Positions 45,084-55,125 are shown, counted from the first letter of the stretch. The stretch is 64,000 nucleotides of DNA from Stutzerimonas stutzeri (GCA_002345575.1 DDVX01000004.1:186001-250000), one strand, 5' to 3'. A program made the numbers and translations. The notes: generated by a model from the sequence alone, not told the origin.

Positions 45084-45614
45084 TTGAGTGTTCCTACCGT
45101 AACGCTCCGTCGCCCAACCGACGGCGACGGTCTTCCCCTCCACGAGCTAGTAGCGCGCTGCCAGCCGTTGGATACCAACTCGGTCTACTGCAACCTTCTG
45201 CAGTGTTCCGATTTCGCCGATACCGCCATTGCTGCCGAAGATGCACAGGGTCAGCTGGTCGGTTTTATCTCCGGTTACCGCCCCCCTTCGCGTCCCGACA
45301 CGCTATTCATCTGGCAGGTCGCGGTTGACGCCTCGATGCGTGGTCAGGGCCTGGCTCTACGCATGCTGCTGGACTTGACCGAACGAGTCGCCAGCCAGGG
45401 CGTACGTTTTATGGAAACCACCATCTCGCCGGACAACGGCGCATCCCAAGCCCTTTTCAAGAAAGCCTTCGCTCAGTTGGGCGCTGACTACAGCACCCGC
45501 ACGCTGTTCTCCCGCAGCAAACATTTTGCTGGCCGGCACGAAGACGAAGTGCTGTACCGGGCCGGCCCATTCGACTTTACGAATTCAAAAGAAAAATCAG
45601 AGGAAACTGCATGA
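45084..45614 (+). CDS. ectA: L-2,4-diaminobutyrate acetyltransferase
   Basis: A TTG start at 45084 with AAAGGA 6 bases upstream gives 176 residues. The GNAT fold is visible, with the acetyl-CoA loop VDASMRGQGLALRML (about residues 80-94) and the DNGASQALFKKAF segment. EctA makes N-gamma-acetyldiaminobutyrate, the second step of ectoine synthesis. The stop overlaps ectB by ATGA. The C-terminal tail is Lys/Glu-rich. The weak TTG start may keep EctA low relative to EctB. Confidence 0.93.
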   Translation: MSVPTVTLRRPTDGDGLPLHELVARCQPLDTNSVYCNLLQCSDFADTAIAAEDAQGQLVGFISGYRPPSRPDTLFIWQVAVDASMRGQGLALRMLLDLTERVASQGVRFMETTISPDNGASQALFKKAFAQLGADYSTRTLFSRSKHFAGRHEDEVLYRAGPFDFTNSKEKSEETA

Positions 45615-46885
45615 AAACCTTCGAACTGCACGAATCCGGCGTTCGCAGCTACTGCCGCTCCTTCCCCGTGGTCTTTAAGCAGGCGCGTGGCGCCGAGCTG
45701 ATAACCCGTGACGGCAAGACCTACATCGACTTTCTCGCTGGCGCCGGCACGCTCAACTACGGCCACAACCACCCGGTACTCAAGCAAGCGCTGTTGGAAT
45801 ACATCACCGACGACGGCATCACCCATGGCCTGGATATGTACTCGGAAGCCAAAGAGCGCTTCCTCGAGACCTTCAGCCGGCTCATTCTCAAGCCTCGCAA
45901 CATGAACTACGTCATGCAGTTCACCGGCCCGACCGGCACCAACGCGGTGGAAGCCGCGCTGAAGCTGGCGCGCAAAGTGACCGGGCGCAGCAACGTCATC
46001 AGCTTCACCAACGGTTTCCACGGCTGCAGCATCGGCGCCCTCGCGGCCACCGGTAACCAGCATCACCGTGGCGCTGCCGGCGTACCGCTGACCGACGTCA
46101 GTCGCATGCCCTACGCCAACTACTTCGGCGATAAGGTCAACACCATTGCGATGATGGACAAGCTGCTCGACGACCCTTCCAGTGGTGTCGACAAGCCGGC
46201 GGCGGTGATCGTCGAAGTGGTACAGGGCGAAGGCGGCCTGAACGCCGCATCGGCCGAGTGGGTGCGCAAGTTGGAAAAGCTCTGCCGCAAGCACGACATG
46301 TTGCTGATCGTCGATGACATTCAGGCTGGCTGTGGCCGCACCGGCAGCTTCTTCAGCTTCGAGGAAATGGGCATCAAACCGGACATGATCACCCTGTCCA
46401 AGTCGTTGTCGGGCTTCGGTCTGCCGTTCGCCATGGTGCTGCTGCGCAAGGAGCTGGACCAGTGGGCGCCGGGGGAGCACAACGGCACTTTCCGCGGCAA
46501 CAACCACGCCTTCGTCACCGCCGCCGCCGCGCTCGAGCACTTCTGGCAGAACGACGAATTCGCCCAGAGCGTGCGCGCCAAGGGCAAGCGCATCGCCGAT
46601 GGCATGCACAAGATTGTCCGCCGCTATGGCCCCGACTCCCTATTCGTCAAAGGCCGCGGGATGATGATCGGTATCAGCTGCCCGGATGGCGATATCGCCG
46701 CCGCTGTTTGCGGCCATGCCTTTGAGAATGGCCTGGTGATCGAGACCAGCGGTGCCCACAGCGAAGTGGTCAAGTGTCTCTGCCCGCTGGTGATCAGCGA
46801 AGAGCAGATCGACAAGGCCATGAGCATTCTGGACAAGGCCTTCGCCGCCGTGATGTCCAAGCAGGCCGCCACCCAAGCTTCTTGA
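45611..46885 (+). CDS. ectB: Diaminobutyrate-2-oxoglutarate transaminase
   Basis: The 424-residue class III aminotransferase carries VDDIQAGCGRTGSFFSFEE (about residues 235-253) and the cofactor-lysine segment ITLSKSLSGFGLPFAMVLLR. It makes diaminobutyrate from aspartate semialdehyde and glutamate, the first committed ectoine step. It overlaps ectA by four bases and precedes ectC by 11 bases. Confidence 0.95.
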   Translation: MKTFELHESGVRSYCRSFPVVFKQARGAELITRDGKTYIDFLAGAGTLNYGHNHPVLKQALLEYITDDGITHGLDMYSEAKERFLETFSRLILKPRNMNYVMQFTGPTGTNAVEAALKLARKVTGRSNVISFTNGFHGCSIGALAATGNQHHRGAAGVPLTDVSRMPYANYFGDKVNTIAMMDKLLDDPSSGVDKPAAVIVEVVQGEGGLNAASAEWVRKLEKLCRKHDMLLIVDDIQAGCGRTGSFFSFEEMGIKPDMITLSKSLSGFGLPFAMVLLRKELDQWAPGEHNGTFRGNNHAFVTAAAALEHFWQNDEFAQSVRAKGKRIADGMHKIVRRYGPDSLFVKGRGMMIGISCPDGDIAAAVCGHAFENGLVIETSGAHSEVVKCLCPLVISEEQIDKAMSILDKAFAAVMSKQAATQAS

Positions 46886-46896
46886 GGAATTAGAAA

Positions 46897-47295
46897 ATGA
46901 TCGTACGTACCCTCGCCGAATGCGAGCAGTCCAACCGCAAGATCGTCACCGAAACCTGGGACAGCACCCGCATGCTGCTCAAAGACGACAACATGGGCTT
47001 CTCCTTCCACATCACCACCATCTTTGCCAACACCGAGACGCACATCCACTACCAGAACCATCTGGAATCGGTGTACTGCATCAGCGGCAATGGCGAGATC
47101 GAAACCGTTGCCGACGGCAAGATCTACAAGATCGAGGCCGGCACCCTGTACATCCTCGACAAGCATGACGAGCACCTGCTGCGCGGCGGCTCCGAGGATA
47201 TGAAGATGGCTTGCGTATTCAACCCGCCGCTAAACGGCAAGGAAGTTCACGACGAAAGTGGTGTCTATCCGCTGGAAGCTGAAACCGTAGCCTAA
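46897..47295 (+). CDS. ectC: L-ectoine synthase
   Basis: The 132-residue cupin-fold protein cyclises N-gamma-acetyldiaminobutyrate to ectoine. Conserved family stretches are visible: [49 protein letters not shown] and [15 protein letters not shown]. The start follows GAGGAATT. It ends 72 bases before ectD, with a strong hairpin in the gap. Confidence 0.95.
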   Translation: MIVRTLAECEQSNRKIVTETWDSTRMLLKDDNMGFSFHITTIFANTETHIHYQNHLESVYCISGNGEIETVADGKIYKIEAGTLYILDKHDEHLLRGGSEDMKMACVFNPPLNGKEVHDESGVYPLEAETVA

Positions 47296-47317
47296 TGCGC
47301 AGCCTATTCATCTAAAC

Positions 47318-47350
47318 GTAGGTGGACACCGAGATGCGTTGTCCACCTAC
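47318..47350 (+). promoter_or_regulatory. 11-bp hairpin between ectC and ectD
   Basis: GTAGGTGGACA (47318-47328) and TGTCCACCTAC (47340-47350) are perfect inverted repeats around an 11-base loop. No T tract follows; the ectD ribosome binding site GGAAGGAGG starts four bases later. It could act as a processing or pausing signal that sets the ratio of ectABC to ectD-ask expression. Confidence 0.6.
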
Positions 47351-47367
47351 CTTGGAAGGAGGAAGAC

Positions 47368-48285
47368 ATGAACACTCCGCAAGCTGACCTGTATCCCTCA
47401 CGCCTGAAGGATCAGCCCAGCTGGCAGGAACGCTTGGACCCAGTGGTCTACCGCACCGACCTGGCCAACGCCCCCATCACCGCAGAGCAGATCGAAGGCT
47501 TCGAGCGTGACGGTTACCTGGTTATCCCTCATCTTTTCAGCGCTGAGGAAGTCGCATTGTTTCGTGACGAACTCGAGCGCATGCGCCAGGACCCGGCCGT
47601 AGCTGAATCCGGCAAGACCATCAAGGAACCCGGCAGCGGCGCGATTCGCTCGGTGTTCGCAATCCACAAGGACAACGCGCTGTTCGCCCGCGTCGCCACG
47701 GATCAGCGTATCGCGGCCATCGCAAGCTTCATCCTGGGTGGCGACATCTATGTGCATCAGTCACGGATGAACTTCAAACCGGGTTTCACCGGCAAGGAGT
47801 TCTACTGGCACTCGGATTTCGAGACCTGGCATGTGGAAGATGGCCTGCCGCGCATGCGCACCCTCAGCTGCTCGATCCTGCTGACCGACAACGAGCCGCA
47901 CAACGGCCCGCTGATGCTGATCCCCGGCTCGCACCGGCATTTCATCCACTGCGTAGGTGCCACTCCCGAGAATCATTACGAAAAGTCCCTGCGCAAGCAG
48001 GAGCTCGGAGTACCGGATCAACACAGTCTTAGCCGAATGGCCGAGCGTCATGGCATCGACACCGCCACCGGTCCGGCGGGCAGTGTGGTGTTCTTTGACT
48101 GCAACACCCTGCACGGCTCCAACAGCAATATCACGCCTAGTGCGCGCAGCAATCTGTTCTATGTCTACAACCACGTGGATAATGCTGCCCAGGCGCCGTT
48201 CTGCGGACTCGCACCACGCCCAGGCTTCGTTGCCGAGCGTGAGGACTTCACCCCCCTGCAGATCCGGAAACAACAGTATCTCTGA
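47368..48285 (+). CDS. ectD: Ectoine 5-hydroxylase
   Basis: The 305-residue protein is a non-haem iron, 2-oxoglutarate-dependent dioxygenase. The iron ligands match the family: His148 and Asp150 in YWHSDFETWH, and His249 in CNTLHGSNSN. It converts ectoine to 5-hydroxyectoine, a better protectant against heat and drying. GGAAGGAGG lies just before the ATG, the strongest such site in the cluster. Confidence 0.95.
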   Translation: MNTPQADLYPSRLKDQPSWQERLDPVVYRTDLANAPITAEQIEGFERDGYLVIPHLFSAEEVALFRDELERMRQDPAVAESGKTIKEPGSGAIRSVFAIHKDNALFARVATDQRIAAIASFILGGDIYVHQSRMNFKPGFTGKEFYWHSDFETWHVEDGLPRMRTLSCSILLTDNEPHNGPLMLIPGSHRHFIHCVGATPENHYEKSLRKQELGVPDQHSLSRMAERHGIDTATGPAGSVVFFDCNTLHGSNSNITPSARSNLFYVYNHVDNAAQAPFCGLAPRPGFVAEREDFTPLQIRKQQYL

Positions 48286-48379
48286 CCTATGAAAGCCTGC
48301 CCCCGCACGGTAATGGCTTGCGTCTGGCTGCGAAGCCGGTCCAGGGATGAAATTCCCCCCAAGACGGGACGTTGAATCG

Positions 48380-49810
48380 ATGCATACCGTAGAAAAGATC
48401 GGCGGCACCTCCATGAGCCGCTTCGATGAGCTAATCGACAACATCTTCATCGGCCAGCGCGAAGGCACTCAGCTATACCAGCGGATCTTTGTCGTTTCGG
48501 CCTACAGCGGCATGACCAACCTGCTGCTGGAACACAAGAAAACCGGCGAGCCCGGCGTCTACCAGCGCTTCGCCGACGCGCAGAACGAAGGCGCCTGGCT
48601 GGATGCCCTGATGGCCGTTCGCCAGCGCATGCTGGAGAAGAACGCCGAGCTGTTCCTCGGCGAGTTCGAGCGCCATGCCGCCGACCAATTCATCAACGCC
48701 CGCATCGACGATGCCCGCGAATGCATGAGCAGCCTGCAACGCCTGTGCGCCTACGGCCACTTCCAACTCGGCGAACACCTGATGAAGGTGCGCGAAATGC
48801 TCGCCTCCCTGGGCGAAGCACACAGCGCCTTCAATGCCGTACTGGCACTCAAGCACCGCGGCATCAATGCGCGCATGGTCGACCTCACCGGCTGGCACTG
48901 CGACTCGCCGCTGCCCTTCGAGGACATGGTTCGCGATAGCTTCAAAGACGTCGACCTGAGCCGCGAACTGGCTATCGCCACTGGCTACACCCATTGCAGC
49001 GAAGGCCTGATGAATACTTTCGATCGCGGCTACAGCGAAATCACCTTCGCTCAGATTGCTGCGGCGACTGGTGCCCGCGAGGCGATCATCCATAAGGAAT
49101 TCCACCTCTCCAGCGCCGACCCGAACCTGGTAGGTGCCGACAAGGTAGTCACCATCGGCCGTACCAATTACGACGTGGCCGACCAGCTGTCCAACCTCGG
49201 CATGGAAGCAATTCACCCGCGGGCGGCCAAGACGCTGCGCCGTGCCGGCATCGAACTGCGCATCAAGAATGCCTTCGAGCCGCAGCACGCCGGCACGCTT
49301 ATCAGCCAGGACTACAAGAGCGAGAAGCCCTGCGTCGAGATCATTGCTGGCCGCAAGGACGTTTTCGGCATTGGCGTCTTCGACCAGGAGATGCTCGGCG
49401 ACACCGCCTACGACATCGAGATCAGCCGGCTGCTCAAGCAGCTCAAGCTCTACGTGGTGAACAAGGATTCGGACGCCAACAGCATCACCTATTACGCGTC
49501 GGGCTCGCGCAAGCTGATCAACCGCGCCGCGCGGCTGATTGAAGAGGCCTACCCGGCTGCTGAAGTTACCGTACACAACGTCGCCATCGTCTCAGCCATC
49601 GGCTCGGACCTCAAGGTCAAGGGCATCCTCGCCAAAACCGTCGCGGCGCTGGCCGAGGCCGGCATCAGCATCCAGGCAATCCACCAGTCGATTCGCCAGG
49701 TCGAGATGCAATGTGTGGTCAACGAGGAAGACTACGACAAGGCCATCGCCGCGCTGCACCGCGCGCTGATTGAGCCGGAAAACCATGGGGATGTGATCGC
49801 CGCTGCATAA
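48380..49810 (+). CDS. ask: Ectoine-specialised aspartokinase
   Basis: The start at ATG 48380 (MHTVEKIGGTSMSRF) gives 476 residues. The opening VEKIGGTSM is typical of the Ask_Ect group, differing from KFGGTS of general aspartokinases. The kinase domain spans about residues 1-300 and the C-terminal ACT region begins near 390. It supplies aspartyl phosphate for the ectoine branch, avoiding feedback inhibition by lysine and threonine. It closes the cluster and is followed by a terminator. Confidence 0.92.
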   Translation: MHTVEKIGGTSMSRFDELIDNIFIGQREGTQLYQRIFVVSAYSGMTNLLLEHKKTGEPGVYQRFADAQNEGAWLDALMAVRQRMLEKNAELFLGEFERHAADQFINARIDDARECMSSLQRLCAYGHFQLGEHLMKVREMLASLGEAHSAFNAVLALKHRGINARMVDLTGWHCDSPLPFEDMVRDSFKDVDLSRELAIATGYTHCSEGLMNTFDRGYSEITFAQIAAATGAREAIIHKEFHLSSADPNLVGADKVVTIGRTNYDVADQLSNLGMEAIHPRAAKTLRRAGIELRIKNAFEPQHAGTLISQDYKSEKPCVEIIAGRKDVFGIGVFDQEMLGDTAYDIEISRLLKQLKLYVVNKDSDANSITYYASGSRKLINRAARLIEEAYPAAEVTVHNVAIVSAIGSDLKVKGILAKTVAALAEAGISIQAIHQSIRQVEMQCVVNEEDYDKAIAALHRALIEPENHGDVIAAA

Positions 49811-49830
49811 CGCGAACATCCTGCAACTCT

Positions 49831-49871
49831 ACCGCCGGGCCTGAATTACTTCTCGCCCGGCGGTTTGCTTT
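49831..49871. terminator. Terminator after the ectoine cluster
   Basis: ACCGCCGGGC (49831-49840) pairs with GCCCGGCGGT (49855-49864) around a 14-base loop and is followed by TTGCTTT. It ends just before the convergent CtaG-like gene and may serve both strands. Confidence 0.75.
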
Positions 49872-50669
49872 CTAGCGGTCCATGGCCGCCGTCTGCACCC
49901 GCCGCCCTGTCTCGCGGCGATACCAGCCGGCAAACAGGAGCAGCGCCAGCGCCATTTCCGCCAGGTTCCCGCCGTAGTACATCAGCTGCGCCGCTGCCTC
50001 GATTTCCGCCAGCGTATAGCCAGCGCCCTGCGGATAGCCGTAGCCATACATCAGTTTGCTCAGAATCGAGTGCGCCGCCGTGGCGAGGAATAACGCCGTC
50101 AAACGGGTAGGAAAGGACGCACGATGGGGCGCAGGATCGGGCCCGGCGATGGCCCAGCAGAACAGATAGCCGGCGAGGATAAAGTGCAGGTGCAACCACG
50201 CATGCAACACGGGATTGGCCTGACTCAGCTGATACAGCGGCGTCATGTACAGCAGGTAAAGCCCGCCGATATCCAGCAACAGCGCCGTGAACGGGTGGGT
50301 TAGCACGCGAGCCGGTGATGACCCCAGGATCGCGGCAATTCCGCGCGCCATGCTGACCGGCACGCTGCGCAACAGCAGGGTGACCGGCTTGCCGAGCATC
50401 AGCGCAATGGGGGCGAACATACCCAGCGCCAGATGCTGTGCCATGTGCCCGCGCAGATCGGCATGCCCCCAGGACATCAACGGCGGGGACAAGGCCGCGA
50501 CCAGCAGCGCTGTACCGCAGGTGAAACTTGCCAGCCGCCATAACGACCAGCCAGCCTGGCGCTGCCTCTGCCAGAGGGCTGCAAGCAGGTAAACGAACCA
50601 CACCATGGCCGCCAGCAGCAGAAGTACGAAGGCTCCGGTCATCGCCTGCATATGCACCTGATGAGGCAC
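49872..50669 (-). CDS. CtaG (caa3-type) family membrane protein
   Basis: The 265-residue protein has about seven membrane helices and histidine-rich loops such as HADLRGHMAQHLALGMFAPIAL and HAWLHLHFILAGYLFCWAI. These features fit the caa3_CtaG family, linked to cytochrome oxidase assembly and copper handling. A GTG at 50669 is used, 9 bases after the DUF2243 stop; ATG 50651 is an alternative. The two genes form an operon convergent with the ectoine cluster. Confidence 0.8.
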   Translation of the reverse strand: MPHQVHMQAMTGAFVLLLLAAMVWFVYLLAALWQRQRQAGWSLWRLASFTCGTALLVAALSPPLMSWGHADLRGHMAQHLALGMFAPIALMLGKPVTLLLRSVPVSMARGIAAILGSSPARVLTHPFTALLLDIGGLYLLYMTPLYQLSQANPVLHAWLHLHFILAGYLFCWAIAGPDPAPHRASFPTRLTALFLATAAHSILSKLMYGYGYPQGAGYTLAEIEAAAQLMYYGGNLAEMALALLLFAGWYRRETGRRVQTAAMDR

Positions 50670-50678
50670 GCTGAAGAT

Positions 50679-51128
50679 CTATCGCTCGGCGGCTCGGGCG
50701 CGGCGCCAGAGAAGGATGCCAATGGCCAATAGCAACAGACTGAAGCCATTCCAGGCAAGATCGTAGGCCCAGAGATTATCCACGTAGCGCACCTGATGCA
50801 GCCGCAGCAGCTTGTGATTGACGATGCCGTCGAACAGCTGAAATCCGCCCGCGCCAATGAACAGCCCCGCCCAGGCATGCAGCCGTGCGATGGCTCTTGC
50901 GCGGCTCAGCTGCACGAACAGGTAGAATCCGGCCGCCAGAATCAGCAGCTCCGCGGCATGCAACAGCCCGTCGGACAGCAGCCCGATGGCCGGAGTCGAA
51001 CGGTCGAAGAAGTGATGCCAGGCGAGAATCTGGTGAAACAGGATCTCGTCGACCGCCGCCATCAGACCGATCCCGAGAAAAAGCGTGGCGCGCAGACTGC
51101 GCCTGGTATCCACCGCATTGGCATCCAT
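50679..51128 (-). CDS. DUF2243 membrane protein
   Basis: I chose ATG 51128 with GGAG 8 bases upstream, giving 149 residues and four membrane helices. Histidine-containing loops (DEILFHQILAWHHFFD, LLHAAELLIL, IVNHKLLRLHQVRY) are typical of DUF2243. The pairing of DUF2243 with a CtaG-like gene is often seen near cytochrome oxidase genes, though none is present here. The function is unknown, perhaps metal or haem-related. Confidence 0.78.
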   Translation of the reverse strand: MDANAVDTRRSLRATLFLGIGLMAAVDEILFHQILAWHHFFDRSTPAIGLLSDGLLHAAELLILAAGFYLFVQLSRARAIARLHAWAGLFIGAGGFQLFDGIVNHKLLRLHQVRYVDNLWAYDLAWNGFSLLLLAIGILLWRRARAAER

Positions 51129-51320
51129 GGGCGTCTCCGTCAGGTGAGAGCTCATTGAAACTGCACTGCGCGACGCGCACCAAAGCGCCTGGCAGAGCCC
51201 TGTCTGCAATGACTGGTGTTATCGAGAAAGAGTTCGGGACGTTGATCTATAAGGGCGCAAGGGCTAGGAAACTTCAGTAGAATTCACGCACTTTTTGTAC
51301 GCTCACGAGTCACCGCCCCA

Positions 51321-52679
51321 ATGACCATCACCCTGCGCACCGAACTGCTCTCCCCCGCCGGCACCCTGAAATCCATGCGCTATGCCTTTGCCTATGGTGC
51401 CGACGCGGTGTACGCAGGCCAGCCGCGTTACAGCCTGCGCGTGCGTAACAACGAGTTCGACCACGCCAACCTCAAGCTCGGCATCGACGAAGCGCACGCG
51501 CTCGGCAAGCAGTTCTACGTGGTGGTTAACATCGCCCCGCACAACGCCAAGCTGAAGACTTTCATCAAGGACCTGGCTCCCGTAGTGGCGATGGGGCCGG
51601 ACGCGCTAATCATGTCCGATCCCGGCCTGATCATGCTGGTGCGCCAGCATTTCCCCGAGATGACCATTCATCTCTCGGTGCAGGCCAACGCGGTGAACTG
51701 GGCCACGGTCAAGTTCTGGCACCAACAGGGGGTTAGCCGCGTGATCCTGTCCCGCGAGCTGTCGCTGGAAGAAATCGACGAGATCCGCCAGCAGGTGCCG
51801 GACATGGAGCTGGAAGTCTTCGTCCACGGCGCGCTGTGCATGGCCTACTCGGGACGCTGCCTGCTGTCGGGCTACATCAACAAGCGCGACCCCAACCAGG
51901 GCAGCTGCACCAACGCCTGCCGCTGGGAGTACAAGACCCACGAAGCCAAGGAGAACGAACTCGGCGAAGTGGTGCATCAGTACGAACCCATCGCCGTGCA
52001 ACGTGCCGAACCGACCCTGGGCGTGGGCAAGCCCACCGATGAACTGTTTCTGCTGGAAGATTCCAGCCGCCCTGGTGAGTTCATGGAAGTCAGCGAGGAC
52101 GAACACGGCACCTACATCATGAACTCCAAGGATCTGCGCGCCGTGCAGCACGTCGAGCGCCTGGTGCAGATGGGCGTGCACTCGCTGAAGATCGAAGGCC
52201 GCACCAAATCCCACTACTACGTGGCGCGCACCGCTCAGGTCTACCGCAAGGCCATCGACGACGCGCTTGCTGGCAAGCCGTTCGACAAGTCGCTGATGGA
52301 TACGCTCGAATCCCTCGCCCACCGCGGCTACACAGAAGGCTTCCTGCGTCGTCATGTACATGACGAATATCAGAACTACGAGCGCGGCTTCTCTCTTTCC
52401 GAACGCCAGCAGTTCGTCGGCGAGCTGACCGGTGAACGCCGCGACGGTCTGGCCGAGGTCAAGGTGAAGAACCGCTTCGCCGTCGGCGACAAGCTGGAGC
52501 TGATGACGCCCCAGGGCAACCTCAATCTGCGCCTGGAGTCACTGCAGAACAAACGCGGCGAAGCCATTGAGGTTGCACCGGGCGACGGTCACACCGTCTA
52601 CCTGTCCGTGCCGGAAGATGTGGATCTGCAATACGCACTGCTGATGCGCGAGCTGGACGGCGCCACGACCAAAGGCTAG
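51321..52679 (+). CDS. trhP: U32-family tRNA hydroxylation protein (TrhP/YegQ type)
   Basis: The 452-residue protein belongs to peptidase family U32. It carries MELEVFVHGALCMAYSGRC near residue 160-180 and the cysteine cluster formed by CMAYSGRC and SCTNACRWEY, which holds an iron-sulfur cluster in the family. YegQ/TrhP is needed in E. coli for prephenate-dependent hydroxylation of uridine-34 in tRNA. Older annotation as a protease is likely wrong for this branch. It is a single-gene unit. Confidence 0.88.
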   Translation: MTITLRTELLSPAGTLKSMRYAFAYGADAVYAGQPRYSLRVRNNEFDHANLKLGIDEAHALGKQFYVVVNIAPHNAKLKTFIKDLAPVVAMGPDALIMSDPGLIMLVRQHFPEMTIHLSVQANAVNWATVKFWHQQGVSRVILSRELSLEEIDEIRQQVPDMELEVFVHGALCMAYSGRCLLSGYINKRDPNQGSCTNACRWEYKTHEAKENELGEVVHQYEPIAVQRAEPTLGVGKPTDELFLLEDSSRPGEFMEVSEDEHGTYIMNSKDLRAVQHVERLVQMGVHSLKIEGRTKSHYYVARTAQVYRKAIDDALAGKPFDKSLMDTLESLAHRGYTEGFLRRHVHDEYQNYERGFSLSERQQFVGELTGERRDGLAEVKVKNRFAVGDKLELMTPQGNLNLRLESLQNKRGEAIEVAPGDGHTVYLSVPEDVDLQYALLMRELDGATTKG

Positions 52680-52688
52680 GTAGCTGTA

Positions 52689-52782
52689 GGGTGGATGTCG
52701 CTTTTCACATCCACCGCAACTCCGCTCCGGAGATGGCCATTCAGGGGTTGCCACCTGGTAGATCGATAAAGCGCGATCCACC
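52689..52782. repeat. Pair of inverted REP-like hairpins
   Basis: GGTGGATGT (52690-52698) pairs with ACATCCACC (52707-52715). About 40 bases on, GGTAGATCG (52757-52765) pairs with CGATCCACC (52774-52782). Read on opposite strands, the two hairpins share GGTGGAT and a CGCTTT loop, so they are inverted copies of one element, the doublet layout of REPINs. The pair ends exactly at the stop of the next gene. Confidence 0.7.
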
Positions 52783-55125
52783 TTACGACGCGGCCAGCAG
52801 CTGGGCAAACTGTGCGGCGGGCACCGGGCGACTGATCAGATAGCCCTGCAATTCGTCGCAGTTCTGTTCCTTGAGGAAGTCCATCTGCCCCTGTGTCTCG
52901 ACGCCCTCGGCCACCACTTGCAGCTCCAGGCTGTGAACCATGGCGATGATGGCGCGGACAATAGCCGCATCGTCGCCGAACTGCTCCAGTTCTGAGATGA
53001 ACGAGCGGTCGATCTTGACGAAATCCACCGGAAAACGCTTGAGATAGCTGAGCGACGAATAGCCGGTGCCGAAATCGTCGATGGCCAGTTTCACTCCCAG
53101 CGCCCGCAGCTGTTGACTGATGCTGATGGAGTTATCGATATCGTCGAGCAGCTGGCTCTCGGTCAGCTCGAGTTCCAGCAGATGCGCCGGCAGCCCGGTT
53201 TCCTCCAGCACCTGGCGCACCAGGCTGACGAAATTGCCTTGGCGCAGCTGCTTTACCGAGAGGTTTACCGAGACGCGTATCGTCCCCAGCCCGTCCAGCT
53301 GCCACTGGCGAGCCTGACGACAGGCCTGACGCAGGACGAACTCGCCCAAGGGAATGATCAGCCCGGTCTCCTCGGCCAGCGCAATGAAATAATTCGGTGC
53401 CAGTAACCCTTGCTGCGGATGATTCCAACGCACCAGCGCCTCAGCGGCTTCGAGCCGACCCTCTGTCAGGTTCAGCCGCGGCTGATAGAACAACTCCAAC
53501 TGCCCTTCCTCGATGGCGCGACGCAGCTGGTTTTCCAGTTTGAGATTTTCCAGGCTGGGAACCTGCAGACGCTCGGTGAAGAACTGCAAGGTATTGCCGC
53601 CCAGATGCTTGGCGTGGCGCATGGCCATATTCGCTTGCAACAGCAACGTGGTGGAGTCGCGTGCATTTTCTGGCATCAGGCTAACGCCGATGGAAGCACC
53701 GATGACCAGCTCCTGACCATCGACAATGATCGGTTTGCCAATACGCGACAGCAGGCGGCTGCCGCCGTGCGCCAGATTCGAGAGACTACCGTAGGCTTCG
53801 AGCACCACCACGAACTCATCACCGGAAAGCCGAGCAATGGTGTTGGCATTGGAAAAGGTATGCGTAAGGCGTCGGGCGACTTCACACAGCAGGCGATCAG
53901 CCGCCTCATGACCCAGGCTCTCGTTGAGGGTCTTGAAGCGGTCGAGGTCGATATAAAGTACCGCCAGCCCGTGGCTGCCGTGGCGCATACGCTCGCAGGC
54001 GCCTTGCAGACGCTCCTTGAGCAGGTTGCGATTGCCTAGGCCGGTCAGCTCATCGAAGTGCGAGAGGTAGCGCATCCGCTCCTCTACCTGACGCCGAGCG
54101 CTGAGATCGGAAAGAAAGGCCACCACGTGAGCGATCCCGCCATCGACATCGCGCACCACCTGCAGCTGCACCCACTGCGGATAGACCTCACCGCTCTTGC
54201 GGGTTTTGATCAGCTCACCCTGCCACCAGCCTTCGCGCAGCAGCACGGCGCGCATCGTTTCGTACTGCTGGCGGCTGCTTTCGCTGCGGGCCAGCTGTTC
54301 TAGATGGTGGCCGACCAACTCCTCGCGACCGTAGCCGGACAGGGCGCAGCAAGCATCGTTTACAGCCAGCAGACGGAACTCGGCGTCCATGATGACCATG
54401 CCTTCGCTCGCCGACTCGAACAGGGTCGGGGCCACCCGCTGCATCACGTTATCGCACGGCTCGGGCAGGCCGGCGACAGGCTCAGGCGTCTCAACCGACA
54501 ACGCGCCCTGCCCGATCAGCAGCCGGTGCAGCTGCCAGACGACCATACATAGCGTCAGCAGGATGATTAGCGACAACGCGCCCCAGCCCTGCTGCGACGC
54601 GTATGTGCTGTTCAGCAACGCCACGCCAGTCGGTAACAGGCTCGGCAAGGCCAGGGCCAGGAAGTCTCTCCAGGAAACCGCACTGGCAACGCAGCCGACG
54701 ATGATGACCGAACCAAGCACGCCATAAACCAGGGCTTGCTCGACGAATCCTTGGACGGGAATCAGCGCGATCAGGCCGTAACTGAGCGTCAGCCCGGTCA
54801 CGGCATTGCCCAGCAAGAAGGAGTATCGCCACCAGGGTCGCGGCCGCTGGTTCACATCAGCACGGGCAAAAGCAATCGCCTGCTGCAACCGCACCACGAC
54901 CAGCAGCAGCGTCCAGCCGGACCACAACCCCAGCGTCGTCACCTGTCCCCAGAGCAGTCCGACGCAGAACAGGCTGGCCAGCCCCAGAAGTACCAGCCAG
55001 GCGCACGAACCCTGATAAAGGAGCCGCGTCCCCGTGGTCTGCTGAGCGATGTCTGTGAAGTTGGAAACGGTGCGGTCCTCCCTGGCCGACGGTGCCGCTG
55101 GCCTTGCTTGAGCGGGATCAATCAT
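52783..55125 (-). CDS. Membrane PAS-GGDEF-EAL protein
   Basis: The 780-residue protein has an N-terminal block of about six membrane helices (residues 35-205), then a PAS domain (about 235-350), a GGDEF domain with SGDEF at the signature (about 365-520) and an EAL domain (about 530-775) with EALVRW and [24 protein letters not shown] intact. The SGDEF variant may lower or keep cyclase activity, while the EAL side looks complete for c-di-GMP hydrolysis. It is divergent from uvrD. Confidence 0.9.
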   Translation of the reverse strand: MIDPAQARPAAPSAREDRTVSNFTDIAQQTTGTRLLYQGSCAWLVLLGLASLFCVGLLWGQVTTLGLWSGWTLLLVVVRLQQAIAFARADVNQRPRPWWRYSFLLGNAVTGLTLSYGLIALIPVQGFVEQALVYGVLGSVIIVGCVASAVSWRDFLALALPSLLPTGVALLNSTYASQQGWGALSLIILLTLCMVVWQLHRLLIGQGALSVETPEPVAGLPEPCDNVMQRVAPTLFESASEGMVIMDAEFRLLAVNDACCALSGYGREELVGHHLEQLARSESSRQQYETMRAVLLREGWWQGELIKTRKSGEVYPQWVQLQVVRDVDGGIAHVVAFLSDLSARRQVEERMRYLSHFDELTGLGNRNLLKERLQGACERMRHGSHGLAVLYIDLDRFKTLNESLGHEAADRLLCEVARRLTHTFSNANTIARLSGDEFVVVLEAYGSLSNLAHGGSRLLSRIGKPIIVDGQELVIGASIGVSLMPENARDSTTLLLQANMAMRHAKHLGGNTLQFFTERLQVPSLENLKLENQLRRAIEEGQLELFYQPRLNLTEGRLEAAEALVRWNHPQQGLLAPNYFIALAEETGLIIPLGEFVLRQACRQARQWQLDGLGTIRVSVNLSVKQLRQGNFVSLVRQVLEETGLPAHLLELELTESQLLDDIDNSISISQQLRALGVKLAIDDFGTGYSSLSYLKRFPVDFVKIDRSFISELEQFGDDAAIVRAIIAMVHSLELQVVAEGVETQGQMDFLKEQNCDELQGYLISRPVPAAQFAQLLAAS

